From an uncultured Porphyromonas sp. (GTDB taxonomy: Bacteria; Bacteroidota; Bacteroidia; Bacteroidales; Porphyromonadaceae), in assembly GCA_900546675.1 (NCBI GenBank), contig URDQ01000002.1, forward strand, positions 1 to 61,652: a DNA stretch of 61,652 nt, read 5' to 3'. The notes under the pieces are model-generated. The model searched no databases. It was not told the DNA's origin and worked only from the letters and a program-made list of their open reading frames with translations. Position numbers and translations under genes: made by a program. This document shows, piece after piece, positions 32,960 through 41,574 of this stretch (position 1 is the stretch's first letter; every line of letters begins with the position of its first letter).

Positions 32960-33607
32960 ATGATGAAACAAACAGTCTATGTGCTCCTAGTAGCTCTAGC
33001 CACACTCACGCTCTTCAGCTCCTGCAATAAGGAGTGCGAGCCCAACCAAAAAAAGAACGAGGCAACAACTCGCTATCTTGGGCAAGTCTCTAGCGACAAG
33101 AAGATAATGCCTATCTACCTCCCCGTACTCTCTGAGGAGCTTGCCAAAAAAGAGACCCGTGACAGCCTTATAGCTGCAAACGAGAAGTATGGCTGGGTCT
33201 TTGTCAAAGATGAGACCGAGGAGGATCACAGAATGCTCACCATGCAGGCTCCTAAAAACGACACTCGCTACACCGACAGTCGACTCATCGAGCGTCTCTT
33301 CTATCACTATAAGAAGGGAGACTTCTACTTCGACTGCTGGACCAAGCCCATCTTCAAGAAGGATATCGTCAAGGCTGCCCATGAGGGTTCAGAAGAAGAC
33401 GCTAAGCTACTCAAGGATATCCTGACACTGTATGGCTTTACTGAGCAACTACAACCATCACATTACAAGAGTGGTCAGCTAAACTTCGAGGGGTACAACA
33501 TGACACAGTTCCCCGAGGGTCCTATGTGGGGCTCCATCTACTGCACCCAGCTCCAGGAGTCAGTCTACTACCTAGAGATGCAGGTCGTTCAGAGAGAACC
33601 TAAATAA
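32960..33607 (+). CDS. Lipoprotein of unknown function
   Basis: From Met at 32960 the sequence is a textbook lipoprotein signal (MMKQTVYVLLVALATLTL, then FSSC with the lipidated Cys). The 195 residues after it are charged and contain no domain I recognise. Recurring features are KYGWVFVKDETEEDHRM and YYLEMQVVQREPK. A longer frame opens at 32900, but the promoter at 32895-32924 and the signal peptide argue for the later start. It stands alone and converges with phoR. A 17-bp hairpin lies between the two genes. Confidence 0.7.
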   Translation: MMKQTVYVLLVALATLTLFSSCNKECEPNQKKNEATTRYLGQVSSDKKIMPIYLPVLSEELAKKETRDSLIAANEKYGWVFVKDETEEDHRMLTMQAPKNDTRYTDSRLIERLFYHYKKGDFYFDCWTKPIFKKDIVKAAHEGSEEDAKLLKDILTLYGFTEQLQPSHYKSGQLNFEGYNMTQFPEGPMWGSIYCTQLQESVYYLEMQVVQREPK

Positions 33608-33744
33608 AACCTCACGGCAAAAACGATTTTCGAATAGGCCCTAGAACCGCCACTTAAAGACGCTCTCCTTCTAGAGTTACTCTATTGCTACTCTTCTGAT
33701 AGGAGTCAGTGGCGAAGGGATCGTTTTGTAAAGCTCTCAAACAG

Positions 33745-33834
33745 TTTCCTCCCCTGGAAAAGTAGTTTTCCAAGGGAGGAAATTTCTTTTTCCAAGGCTG
33801 GAAAACTATCTTTCCCAAGGTTGGAAAGATGGCC
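33745..33834. repeat. Iterated TTTCCAAGG palindromes, bidirectional hairpin
   Basis: TTTCCTCCCCTGGAAAA (33745-33761) pairs with TTTTCCAAGGGAGGAAA (33766-33782) at 16 of 17 positions around a 4-base loop. Two more palindromes of the same make follow, TTTCCAAGGCTGGAAA-like and TTTCCCAAGGTTGGAAA-like, at about 33790-33806 and 33811-33827. They lie between the convergent lipoprotein gene and phoR. The hairpin may end both transcripts, but the iteration goes beyond a simple terminator. The remaining 240 bases of the gap show nothing else. Confidence 0.7.
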
Positions 33835-33883
33835 TTCGCCTAGAGAAGTGTCGCTTTGATCCGACTGCAATGGTCGATCTGAA

Positions 33884-35704
33884 CTAATGCTCTCGGGCTG
33901 TCTTGTCGGGGAGGCTCTTGGCTAGCGAGAAGAAGAACTCGAGACCTCCCGTGGGTCTGTTCTTTGCTGAGATCTCGCCACCGTGGAAGCGGATAGCATT
34001 GCGTACGATAGAGAGTCCCAGTCCTGATCCGCCCATCTCCCGACTGCGACCCTCATCGATGCGGTAGAAGCGGTCGAAGATCTTAGCCAAGCTCTCGCTC
34101 TCGGGTATGCCAGGGCCGTTGTCAGCAAAGGTGAAGTAGTAGTAGCGCTCGTCCTGCATCGTCTGATCGATCTCTATGGTGGTGCCAGTGCCAGCGTAGC
34201 GGATGCTATTCTCCGTCAGATTGGCAAAGACAGCGTAGAGTAGCGAGTGGTTAGCCTGTACGGTGGTCTGCTCGGGGATTCGATTGCAGATGGTCATCTG
34301 CGCCTTTTGTAGCTTGATCTCTAGAGCTGCTTTGACCTCCTCGACGATACTATGCGGGGTAAGCTCCTGTAGGGTGTAGAGATCGCTTGCCTCCTCCAGC
34401 TTGGTGATCATAGAGACATCGCTGATGAGCTGTGAGAGACGGATCATCTGATTGTAAGTGCGCTCGATGAAGTAGCGCTGCTTCTCCTCAGGGAGTGGCT
34501 GGTTGAGGATCGTCTCGAGGTAACCACGAGCGCAAGTGACAGGCGTGCGTAGCTCGTGGGCGATGCTATTGGTCATATCGTGCTTGAGGCGACGATCGTT
34601 TTCCTTCTTAGTTACATTGGTCAGAACGATCTCAAAGCTGTTGTCGGGGAAGAGCTGTGCGCGTACCTCTAGATGCGACCCATCCTTGTCGATGATGTAT
34701 CGTGTGGAGCGCGGTGCGGCACCGGGGTGAGCCTCTTGGTCGGCTAGAAGCGTCTTAACCTGATAAAGCTCTGGGTAGTCGAGTATACGCTCATCGATGA
34801 TAAAGGTGGGGGTGTCGACGAGGGTGTTGAGATTCTGTATGAAGTGGCTATTGGCATAGATAAACTGGCTCTCCGCACTAAAGAAAGAGATGCCAGCATC
34901 GGAGCTAGCGAAGTGCTGTATGAGCTTCTCGCGCTCGATCTCGTAGCGGGTGTTGCTCTCTTCGAGCATTTTAAAGATCTTCTTGAGCTGATCTCCTAGC
35001 TCTCCGATCTCACTCTTGGGGAAAGTAACAGATTCGTACTCCTCACCAGCCTGCGCCTTCGCAACAAAGTCGTGAAGCTTACGCACGGAGCGAGAGAATT
35101 GGTCGGTAAAGAAGACCACTGCTAGCAGAGCTAGACTGAAGATGGCGACGATGAGGAGGAGGAAGAAGTGATTGGAGCGAAAGTAGTTGACGTAGTCTAT
35201 ATGGTAGGGTATGGCTACACGGATGTAGCACCCCTGATCTCTGTACTGCTTGGCAAAGTAGTAGAAGTCCTCACCGAGTGTCTCGCTATACCGCTTGGAG
35301 GTGCCTGTGCCATTGAGGTTGGCTTGTTGTAGCTCTACGCGTGAGAGGTGATTCTCAGGGATTGCCCCTTGGGTGACGTTGTCAAAGTAGACGTCGCCCT
35401 TTAGGTTGATGATCGTAAAGCGTAGATTGTCTGGGAGGTAGGATAGGAAGTGTCCTAGAGCGTCCTGATCAGGCCAGTTGCTAAAGGCTGAGAGCGAGTC
35501 TCGCCCTTGATTTTGCGGGTTCGCTTCGTAGTCTGCTAGGTAACTATTGACACAGTCAGCGGTCTGCTCGAGGTATGACACGAGCGCTTTGGTCTTGACT
35601 TCCCTTTCGGAGGCACGCTGTACGAAGTAGATAATCCCGCCAAAGAGGATAAAGAGCAGAGCTGCGGAGATAAAGACTTTGGACTTATAGTTGTACTGAC
35701 TCAT
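33884..35704 (-). CDS. phoR: Phosphate-regulon sensor histidine kinase
   Basis: This membrane sensor kinase is coupled to the response regulator upstream. From the ATG at 35704 (MSQYNYKSKV) there are two transmembrane segments (about residues 10-28 and 180-200) around a periplasmic domain. A HAMP-like and PAS-like region follows, then HisKA with His383 in SIAHELRTP and the ATPase domain (N box ENSIRYAG, DNGPGIPE, FDRFYRID, GGSGLGLSIV). A longer frame from 35773 would overlap the end of phoB and lacks a signal-like N-terminus, so it is rejected. The position after pst-phoU-phoB supports the PhoR assignment. Confidence 0.9.
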   Translation of the reverse strand: MSQYNYKSKVFISAALLFILFGGIIYFVQRASEREVKTKALVSYLEQTADCVNSYLADYEANPQNQGRDSLSAFSNWPDQDALGHFLSYLPDNLRFTIINLKGDVYFDNVTQGAIPENHLSRVELQQANLNGTGTSKRYSETLGEDFYYFAKQYRDQGCYIRVAIPYHIDYVNYFRSNHFFLLLIVAIFSLALLAVVFFTDQFSRSVRKLHDFVAKAQAGEEYESVTFPKSEIGELGDQLKKIFKMLEESNTRYEIEREKLIQHFASSDAGISFFSAESQFIYANSHFIQNLNTLVDTPTFIIDERILDYPELYQVKTLLADQEAHPGAAPRSTRYIIDKDGSHLEVRAQLFPDNSFEIVLTNVTKKENDRRLKHDMTNSIAHELRTPVTCARGYLETILNQPLPEEKQRYFIERTYNQMIRLSQLISDVSMITKLEEASDLYTLQELTPHSIVEEVKAALEIKLQKAQMTICNRIPEQTTVQANHSLLYAVFANLTENSIRYAGTGTTIEIDQTMQDERYYYFTFADNGPGIPESESLAKIFDRFYRIDEGRSREMGGSGLGLSIVRNAIRFHGGEISAKNRPTGGLEFFFSLAKSLPDKTAREH

Positions 35705-35745
35705 AGTAGGACGGTAACGATAGGGGGGTGTTAGATAAATAGTGA

Positions 35746-36447
35746 CTACTGCGCCTCCTCCTCGACGAGGCAATAGCCGAAGCCTGAGCGGTTGATGATC
35801 TTGATGCCGCTACCACGTAGCTTCTTGCGTATGCGGGTGATGTGTACGTCAATGGTGCGCTCCATAACGAATACATCCTCTCGCCACACACGGTCGAGGA
35901 TTTCCTCACGTGAGAAGACCTTGCTGGGGTCGCGTGCTAGTAAGATGAGTATCTCGAGCTCCTTCTTAGTTAGATCGATAGGCTCACCATCGACGAAGAC
36001 CTGCTTGGCATCTAGGTCGATGAGGAGCGTGCCGATCTCTATCTGACTCTCTTCGAAGTCTAGTCCTCCCTGCAGGGAACGCATAAGGATAGCTTGAACG
36101 CGCGCCTGTAGCTCTTTGATGGAGAAGGGCTTCGCCATATAGTCGTCGGCTCCGATGTTAAAGCCCGTGAGGAGGTCGTTTTCAGTCCCCTTGGCGGTGA
36201 GGAAGATGATGGGTGTCGTGAGCTTCTTATCCCGTCGTATGAGCTCAGCGAGCTTGAAGCCACTCATACCAGGCATCATCACGTCGAGGATAAGTAGGTG
36301 ATACTCCTCGAGTGGCATCTTGAGCGCCTCCTCAGCATTGGCCGCTGTGGAGACTTGGTATCCCTCGCCAGCGAGGTTGAAGGTAAGTATCTCACGGAGG
36401 TCCTCCTCATCGTCTACGAGGAGTAGTCTAAACTTCTTCTTGTCCAT
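35746..36447 (-). CDS. phoB: Phosphate-regulon response regulator (OmpR type)
   Basis: Residues 1-120 are a receiver domain with acidic pocket VDDEED, phosphoacceptor Asp55 (LLILDVMMPG) and the conserved Lys in FLTAKG. Residues 135-233 are an OmpR-type winged-helix DNA-binding domain (LTKKELEILILLAR, RTIDVHITRIRKKL). It should bind pst promoters when phosphorylated. Its first 20 bases overlap the end of phoU, and phoR begins 41 bases after its stop, so all three are translated from one transcript. Confidence 0.93.
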   Translation of the reverse strand: MDKKKFRLLLVDDEEDLREILTFNLAGEGYQVSTAANAEEALKMPLEEYHLLILDVMMPGMSGFKLAELIRRDKKLTTPIIFLTAKGTENDLLTGFNIGADDYMAKPFSIKELQARVQAILMRSLQGGLDFEESQIEIGTLLIDLDAKQVFVDGEPIDLTKKELEILILLARDPSKVFSREEILDRVWREDVFVMERTIDVHITRIRKKLRGSGIKIINRSGFGYCLVEEEAQ

Positions 36448-37165
36448 AGTTATCTAGCTCTTGTTCGGTGGGAATCTCTGCTTTTTGACTCTTAGCGTGT
36501 AGTAGATTCTTTCCTTCGGAATGGAAGATAGCCGCCTCGGCAATGTTTGTCGCATTGTCGCCGATGCGCTCTATGTTGTAGGCTATGCTGCTGATCGCTA
36601 GTGAAGCCTGTATGGAGTCTACGTCAGGACTCTGCTCTGCGTCTAGGAGTGCCTGGGGTAGCGAGTCGTTGATCTGATAGTGTAGATCGTCTATATGTGT
36701 GTCTCGACTGATGACTCGTCGTGAGAGGTCTGAGTCTCCTGCAAAGAACGAGGTGACCGCATCGGTGACCATCTGATAGGTCTCTGAGAGCATCTCGTGT
36801 AGCGTCTCAGCGTACTGGAGGAAGAGTCCATTACTAGTCTCGATCGTACGGGTGAAGTTGGCTACATTGAGCAGTAGATCACCTATGCGCTCTAGATAGC
36901 TGGTCATATCGTGTAGGGCAAACATTCGCCTCGCCTCAGAGGCCCGAGGGGTGTAGAGTATGATCCCGTTGATGACCTCGCTCCTTATCTTGACCTCTAG
37001 GCTATCTATGATAGTCTCATTCATCTCGATGTGCTCGTAGGCATCAAGCTCTACGATCCCGCTGAGGAGCTGCTGTATGATCTCTACTTGGCGAGCGATC
37101 ACTTTGTTGAGTACGTTGAAGTCTTCCTTGATCAGGACGACGTGGTGATCCATATTGGGTGACAT
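36428..37165 (-). CDS. phoU: Phosphate transport regulator PhoU
   Basis: PhoU is a cytoplasmic helical-bundle protein that links the Pst transporter to the PhoR kinase and keeps the regulon off when phosphate is ample. The 245 residues form the two three-helix repeats of the family, with MTSYLERIGDLLLNVANFTR in the first and SSIAYNIERIGDNATNIAEAA in the second. Both keep the E-R-I-G-D metal/phosphate motif. An alternative start four codons in (Met5) is possible. It follows pstB by 77 bases and overlaps phoB by 20. Confidence 0.94.
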   Translation of the reverse strand: MSPNMDHHVVLIKEDFNVLNKVIARQVEIIQQLLSGIVELDAYEHIEMNETIIDSLEVKIRSEVINGIILYTPRASEARRMFALHDMTSYLERIGDLLLNVANFTRTIETSNGLFLQYAETLHEMLSETYQMVTDAVTSFFAGDSDLSRRVISRDTHIDDLHYQINDSLPQALLDAEQSPDVDSIQASLAISSIAYNIERIGDNATNIAEAAIFHSEGKNLLHAKSQKAEIPTEQELDNYGQEEV

Positions 37166-37242
37166 AGGTTGTGACAGTTACGTTTTACTTGATAGGGAAG
37201 GTGAGTGTGTCTGTCTGTATGGCAGATCTAAGGTACGATGTT

Positions 37243-38031
37243 TTATCCGAAGTTGCCCTGTAGGTAGTCCTCGGTGCGCTGATCGCTGGGGTTGGTAAAC
37301 ATCTTGTCGGTGCGGTCATACTCGACTAGCTCACCGAGATACATAAACATCGAGCGGTCGGATATGCGTGCCGCCTGCCCCATATTGTGCGTTACGATGA
37401 GGATGGCTATCTCCTTCTTGAGCTCTAGGATCAGCTCCTCGATGCGATTGGTCGCTATCGGGTCTAGTGCGGAGGTAGGCTCGTCCATCAGGAGTAGCCG
37501 AGGACGCAGTGCTAAGGCACGAGCGATGCATAGTCGCTGCTGCTGTCCGCCCGAGAGGAAGGAGCCTCGCTTGTCTAGTCTATCCTTGACCTCCTCCCAT
37601 AGTCCGACCGACTGCAGAGAGGTGGTGAGGATCTCTTCGCGCTGCGCCTTGGAGACCTTGATGCCGTTGAGCTTATAGCCCGCCATCACATTGTCGGCGA
37701 TGCTCATCGTCGGGAAGGGGTTCGGCTGCTGGAAGACCATCCCCGCCATACGACGGACGACCATCGGGTCTTTCTCTAAGATATTCTCTCCCTGTAGTAG
37801 GATACGCCCCTCGGTACGTATACCAGGGTAAAGCTCGTGCATACGATTGATGGCACGTAGCAGGGTACTCTTGCCACAACCACTAGGACCCATGATGGCG
37901 GTGATCTCGTGATCGTAGATCTCCGCAGAGACGTTGGTCACGGCACTCTTCTCAGGAGTGTACCAGATACTTACGTTGTCTAGCTGGAGGACCACTTCGG
38001 GCGTTGTCGTCTGTATAGAGTTTGGAGTCAT
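37243..38031 (-). CDS. pstB: Phosphate ABC transporter ATP-binding protein
   Basis: This is the ATPase of the PstSCAB high-affinity phosphate importer at the inner membrane. Walker A GPSGCGKST, the signature LSGGQQQRLCIARAL, Walker B LLLMDEPTSALDP and the switch His in VTHNMGQAARISD are all present. At 262 residues it is the normal length. It lies 22 bases after pstA. Confidence 0.97.
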   Translation of the reverse strand: MTPNSIQTTTPEVVLQLDNVSIWYTPEKSAVTNVSAEIYDHEITAIMGPSGCGKSTLLRAINRMHELYPGIRTEGRILLQGENILEKDPMVVRRMAGMVFQQPNPFPTMSIADNVMAGYKLNGIKVSKAQREEILTTSLQSVGLWEEVKDRLDKRGSFLSGGQQQRLCIARALALRPRLLLMDEPTSALDPIATNRIEELILELKKEIAILIVTHNMGQAARISDRSMFMYLGELVEYDRTDKMFTNPSDQRTEDYLQGNFG

Positions 38032-38053
38032 GCTTTGGACAAAAAAGAAGTTA

Positions 38054-38932
38054 CTAGTAGCGTGTCCGATCGGAGATACGCTTGGCGATAAAGTTTAGAA
38101 GAAGGACCAGGAGTAGGAGAAAGAGCGAAGAGCTCCAGATCATCTCCTGAAGGTTGGGATCACTGTAAAACTCCCAGATGAGTAGTGGCACGGCCGATGA
38201 AGGGGTGTCGAGCGTCCACGATATGCGGGCACTGCCTAGAGCGGTCATAATGAGCGGTGCCGTCTCGCCGATGATACGACTCACCGCTAGCAGGATACCA
38301 GTCAGCAGACCACCCATAGCAGAGGGAAGGAGGATCTTAAGCACCATTTTGCGGTAGGAGCATCCGAGAGCGAGCGCTGACTCTTTGAAGGACTTAGGCA
38401 GTCTTGCCAGCGTCTCCTCGGTGGAGCGTATGATGAGCGGTAGCATCATAATCGCCAGAGCCACAGCACCTGCCAGAGCCGAGTAGCCTCGCATCGGCAG
38501 TACCACCCAAGCGTATACGATGATACCGATGACGATCGAGGGAGTGCCTTGTAGCAGGTCCGTGACGAAGCGCACTACATTGGCGAGGCGTGAGGATCTA
38601 TTCTCCGAGAGGTAGATACCGCCTAGGAGTCCTATGGGGATAGCGATGATAGAGGCTACGAGGGTCATGATAAGGGTGCCGACGATACCATTAGCGATAC
38701 CGCCTGGGAGTATCGTGCGAGAGCCTTCGATCGTGTTGGCGCGCTTGGTCATCATCGCCTCGACAGCTGTCGGTGCCGTCTTGGTAAAGAAGTCCCAGTT
38801 GATCTGCTGGTACCCCTCCAGGACGATCTTGCCGATGATGAGAAAGAGCGGTATGACGGTGATGCAGGCGAGTACGATATTGACTAGATAGACCGTGCGG
38901 TCCCAGCCCTGTCTTACTTTGAGTGATGCCAT
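38054..38932 (-). CDS. pstA: Phosphate ABC transporter permease PstA
   Basis: This inner-membrane permease of 292 residues has six predicted hydrophobic segments. The cytoplasmic EAA-like loop (ALALGCSYRKMVLKILLPSAMGGLLTG) couples to PstB. The pattern GIYLSENRSSR before the fourth segment is typical of PstA. It is separated from pstC by 7 bases and pairs with it as the membrane channel. Confidence 0.95.
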   Translation of the reverse strand: MASLKVRQGWDRTVYLVNIVLACITVIPLFLIIGKIVLEGYQQINWDFFTKTAPTAVEAMMTKRANTIEGSRTILPGGIANGIVGTLIMTLVASIIAIPIGLLGGIYLSENRSSRLANVVRFVTDLLQGTPSIVIGIIVYAWVVLPMRGYSALAGAVALAIMMLPLIIRSTEETLARLPKSFKESALALGCSYRKMVLKILLPSAMGGLLTGILLAVSRIIGETAPLIMTALGSARISWTLDTPSSAVPLLIWEFYSDPNLQEMIWSSSLFLLLLVLLLNFIAKRISDRTRY

Positions 38933-38939
38933 AGTCTGT

Positions 38940-39833
38940 TTAGGCTCGTTTCTTGTTTAGGATAATCTTCACAATGCCGTTGATGATGGCTGTGATGAGG
39001 AAGAGGACTAGAGCGATCGCTATGAGCGAACTGAGCTTGAGTCCGTGCGCCTCGTTGAACTGATTAGCGATCAGCGAAGCCATACTCTGTCCCGTGTCAA
39101 AGAGCGATGTGGGTATCTTGTCTGTGTTACCGATCAGCATCGTCACCGCCATCGTCTCACCGAGAGCTCGTCCTAGAGCGAGGATATAAGCTGCGACGAT
39201 ACCGCTCCGGGCATTGGGTAGGATGACCGATCCGATCACCTCCGTGCGGGTGGCGCCGAGACTGTAGGCAGCCTCCTTGAGCGACTTAGGGGTGAGCATG
39301 ACAAACTCCGCCGTGAGCGACGAAGCATAGGGAATAATCATAACGGTGAGTATAAGCACAGAAGTGAGAATCCCGTAACCATTGCCCTGTGGTCCATCGA
39401 TCATATCAATGAGCGGACGCAGTGTGTAGAAGCCCCATAGACCATACACGATCGAGGGGATGCCCGCCAGTAGATCTGTCAGCGAACGGATGACGCCAGC
39501 GATGCGCTTACCCTTGAAGTACTCCCCGATGAAGAGTGCTACCGGTAGCGAGAAGGGGATGCATAGGATCAAAGCTAGTATCGAGGTGACCACAGTCCCC
39601 ACGATAAAGGGCAACGCTCCATACTGCTCCCGCCCAGCCGTGGGGTCCCACTCGGAGGAGCAGATGAAGCGAAAGAAGCCAAACTCACTAAAGGCCTCCA
39701 TGCTGTTACTAATCAAACTGATCAGCATCGCTAGGCAGATCAGTAGCACGAGAAGCCCAGAGCTAGTGAGTAGACCGCGGAAGATCTTGTCGCCGATAGG
39801 GCGGTGTGACGCTTTACGGACGAGGGTAGACAT
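38940..39833 (-). CDS. pstC: Phosphate ABC transporter permease PstC
   Basis: The second permease subunit has 297 residues and six hydrophobic segments. It shows the PstC landmarks EWDPTAGREQYGALPFIVGT, DLLAGIPSIVYGLWGF and the loop AAYSLGATRTEVIGSVILPNARSGIV. It is separated from pstS by 222 bases that hold a strong hairpin, so its level may be set below that of PstS. Confidence 0.95.
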   Translation of the reverse strand: MSTLVRKASHRPIGDKIFRGLLTSSGLLVLLICLAMLISLISNSMEAFSEFGFFRFICSSEWDPTAGREQYGALPFIVGTVVTSILALILCIPFSLPVALFIGEYFKGKRIAGVIRSLTDLLAGIPSIVYGLWGFYTLRPLIDMIDGPQGNGYGILTSVLILTVMIIPYASSLTAEFVMLTPKSLKEAAYSLGATRTEVIGSVILPNARSGIVAAYILALGRALGETMAVTMLIGNTDKIPTSLFDTGQSMASLIANQFNEAHGLKLSSLIAIALVLFLITAIINGIVKIILNKKRA

Positions 39834-39995
39834 ATAGGCAGAGCTTATATTTATAAGGAGTAGGTGGGTAAGGGTAAAGAGACATCTCTCCTCCGAATAG
39901 AGAGCGGTACAGGTCGGATGCGACTCACTAACTAATCGGAGCTATCCAGACGGCACTACTGTTGAGAGGGGAGGAGAGACGTTCTTTTGGTGTGA

Positions 39996-40033
39996 GGAGA
40001 TTGCTACAGAGACCGTAGCAGTCTCCTTTTTTT
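39996..40033. terminator. Hairpin between pstS and pstC
   Basis: GGAGATTGCTAC (39996-40007) pairs with GTAGCAGTCTCC (40015-40026) with one mismatch, and T7 follows on the plus strand. For the minus-strand pst transcript the hairpin lacks a trailing T-run, so it would weaken read-through or stabilise the pstS part rather than stop it. On the plus strand it looks like a full intrinsic terminator for an antisense transcript. Confidence 0.55.
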
Positions 40034-40055
40034 GTTTTTCTGGTGTATAGGGGGG

Positions 40056-41129
40056 CTACTCCTTAGGAGCGCTAGTTAGGTCTATTGGCTTACCGCCATA
40101 AGTCAGCTTAGCCAGCTGCGCCTTGGCTGCAGCGATCATCTCAGCCGATAGCGGTGCGAAGTGGATCTGTGAAGTGATAGCCTGTGCCTCATCGCTCAGC
40201 ATCCAGTTGAGTAGACGAGCCGTCTCGACAGCCTCTGCCTCAGAGTGGTCATCGTACTGCATCTCCTGATAAGCGATGAGCCAGGTGAGACAGCTGATAG
40301 GATAAGCGTCTGGGTGTGACGAATTGGTGATCATCTGACGTGTGTCGGACGCTACCTCGCCAGCAGCGGCTGCAGAGATAGACTCGAGCGAGGGAAGGAC
40401 GAAGTTGCCCGCCTGATTCTGTACCATAGCTGTCGGTATGTCTAGGGAGAAGCTGTACTCGCTACCTACATATCCGAGTGCACCATCGGTCTGTGCGATC
40501 ACGCCAGCGACACCTGGATTGCCCTTGGCAGCCATACCTGTAGGCCACTTGAGCGACTTGCCCGTACCCACCTGTGTAGCCCAGTCGGTGCTCACCTTCG
40601 TCAGATAGTCGCTGAAGACATTCGTCGTACCACTACCATCGGAGCGGTAGACAGGCGAGATCTCCTTGTCGGGGAGCTTTTGGTCGGGGTTGATCGCAGC
40701 GATAGCGGGGTCGTTCCAGCGCGTTATCTTACCTAGATAAATGTCGGCTATAATCTCTCCTGTGAGGTTTAGCTGTGAGATCTCTGCACAGTTGTAAGCG
40801 ATGACAACAGCTCCCATACAGGTCGGTATGTGAACCACCGGACGAGGCATCTCGGCCATCTCCTCATCAGATAGAAAAGCATCGGTAGCGGCAAAGTGTA
40901 CTACTTCGTCCTTGAGGCTACGGATACCACCACCGCTGCCTACGGCACCATAATTAATATGTATACCTGACTGCGCCTCATAAGCTTTGAACGCCTCGGT
41001 ATAGTAGGGTAGTGGGAAGGTTGCTCCTGCAGCATCTAGCTCGGTCACCTGACCACCTTTGCCAGAGCAGCTGGCAGTCATAAGGGCGATGGCGATGAGG
41101 GCTAAAGCTTTGAGTGTACTCTTATTCAT
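40056..41129 (-). CDS. pstS: Phosphate-binding lipoprotein PstS
   Basis: This is the periplasmic phosphate receptor of the Pst importer. A lipoprotein signal ends at TASC (Cys21). Phosphate-binding loops are visible: DAAGATFPLPYY, GSGGGIRSL and YRSDGSGTTNVFSDYL. It has 357 residues and is full length. It is the first gene of the pstSCAB-phoU-phoB-phoR unit. Upstream are a -7-like element and an inverted repeat that could be the PhoB site. Confidence 0.95.
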   Translation of the reverse strand: MNKSTLKALALIAIALMTASCSGKGGQVTELDAAGATFPLPYYTEAFKAYEAQSGIHINYGAVGSGGGIRSLKDEVVHFAATDAFLSDEEMAEMPRPVVHIPTCMGAVVIAYNCAEISQLNLTGEIIADIYLGKITRWNDPAIAAINPDQKLPDKEISPVYRSDGSGTTNVFSDYLTKVSTDWATQVGTGKSLKWPTGMAAKGNPGVAGVIAQTDGALGYVGSEYSFSLDIPTAMVQNQAGNFVLPSLESISAAAAGEVASDTRQMITNSSHPDAYPISCLTWLIAYQEMQYDDHSEAEAVETARLLNWMLSDEAQAITSQIHFAPLSAEMIAAAKAQLAKLTYGGKPIDLTSAPKE

Positions 41130-41209
41130 AGTTCTATTAGTAAGTTAGTTGTCTATCTTAATGGGAGGTCCTTTCCGATCGTGTCGGGGGGAGCCTTCCT
41201 TTTCGTTTG

Positions 41210-41217
41210 CAATATTA
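41210..41217 (-). promoter_or_regulatory. -7-like element of pstS
   Basis: The minus strand reads TAATATTG, one base from TAnnTTTG, 80 bases before the start codon. No TTG stands at the -33 position; instead the inverted repeat at 41235-41258 overlaps it, as expected for an activator-dependent promoter. Confidence 0.45.
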
Positions 41218-41234
41218 CGGCCAATGGATTATTC

Positions 41235-41258
41235 CTCTGTAACGAAAATGTTACAGAG
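41235..41258. promoter_or_regulatory. Candidate PhoB operator before pstS
   Basis: CTCTGTAAC (41235-41243) and GTTACAGAG (41250-41258) form a perfect 9-bp inverted repeat with a 6-base centre. A further ATGTTA at 41267-41272 repeats that at 41248-41253 after 19 bases. The repeat overlaps the -33 position of the pstS promoter. PhoB as the binder is inferred from context. Confidence 0.45.
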
Positions 41259-41329
41259 CGGTGAAGATGTTAAGCGGTCAGGTGTTTTGGCATTAGATCA
41301 AGTGCTTTTGGCATTAGAAAAGGTCGCCC

Positions 41330-41491
41330 CCCACGTGGGGAATCTCAAATATCCACGTGGAAAAAGAAAATCCTCCACGTAGGCGAGAAATGAAACTTCG
41401 GAGGAATCAAATGAAACTTCGGAGGAAATGATTCGCCTCCACGTGGAGAATAAAAAATAACCACGTGGAGATTTGACGTTTTCCACGTGGG
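41330..41491. repeat. Palindromic intergenic element, copy D
   Basis: Two GAAACTTCGGAGGAA modules (about 41392-41406 and 41413-41427) sit between GGCG/CGCC-ended arms. These continue as repeated CCACGTGG palindromes near 41331, 41353, 41440, 41461 and 41483. It is copy C in reverse orientation (53 of 56 core positions). Between it and pstS lie two direct copies of TTTTGGCATTAGA (41285 and 41306), the operator and the promoter. The rest of the 445-base gap is empty. Confidence 0.88.
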
Positions 41492-41574
41492 TGTGCTCAC
41501 GACTAGCCCTTGCAGGGGGGGGGGATTCGTAAGAGTTGCGAGATCTAGCTCTTTATGCCCTATTTAGGACGCAT

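Noticed and set aside
35704..35773. Longer N-terminus for phoR
   Set aside because: The extra 23 residues overlap the end of phoB and push the first membrane segment away from the N-terminus. The ATG at 35704 gives a normal sensor-kinase start.
41298..41486. Open frame of 62 codons, minus strand
   Set aside because: It coincides with palindromic element copy D and has the same repeat-born sequence.
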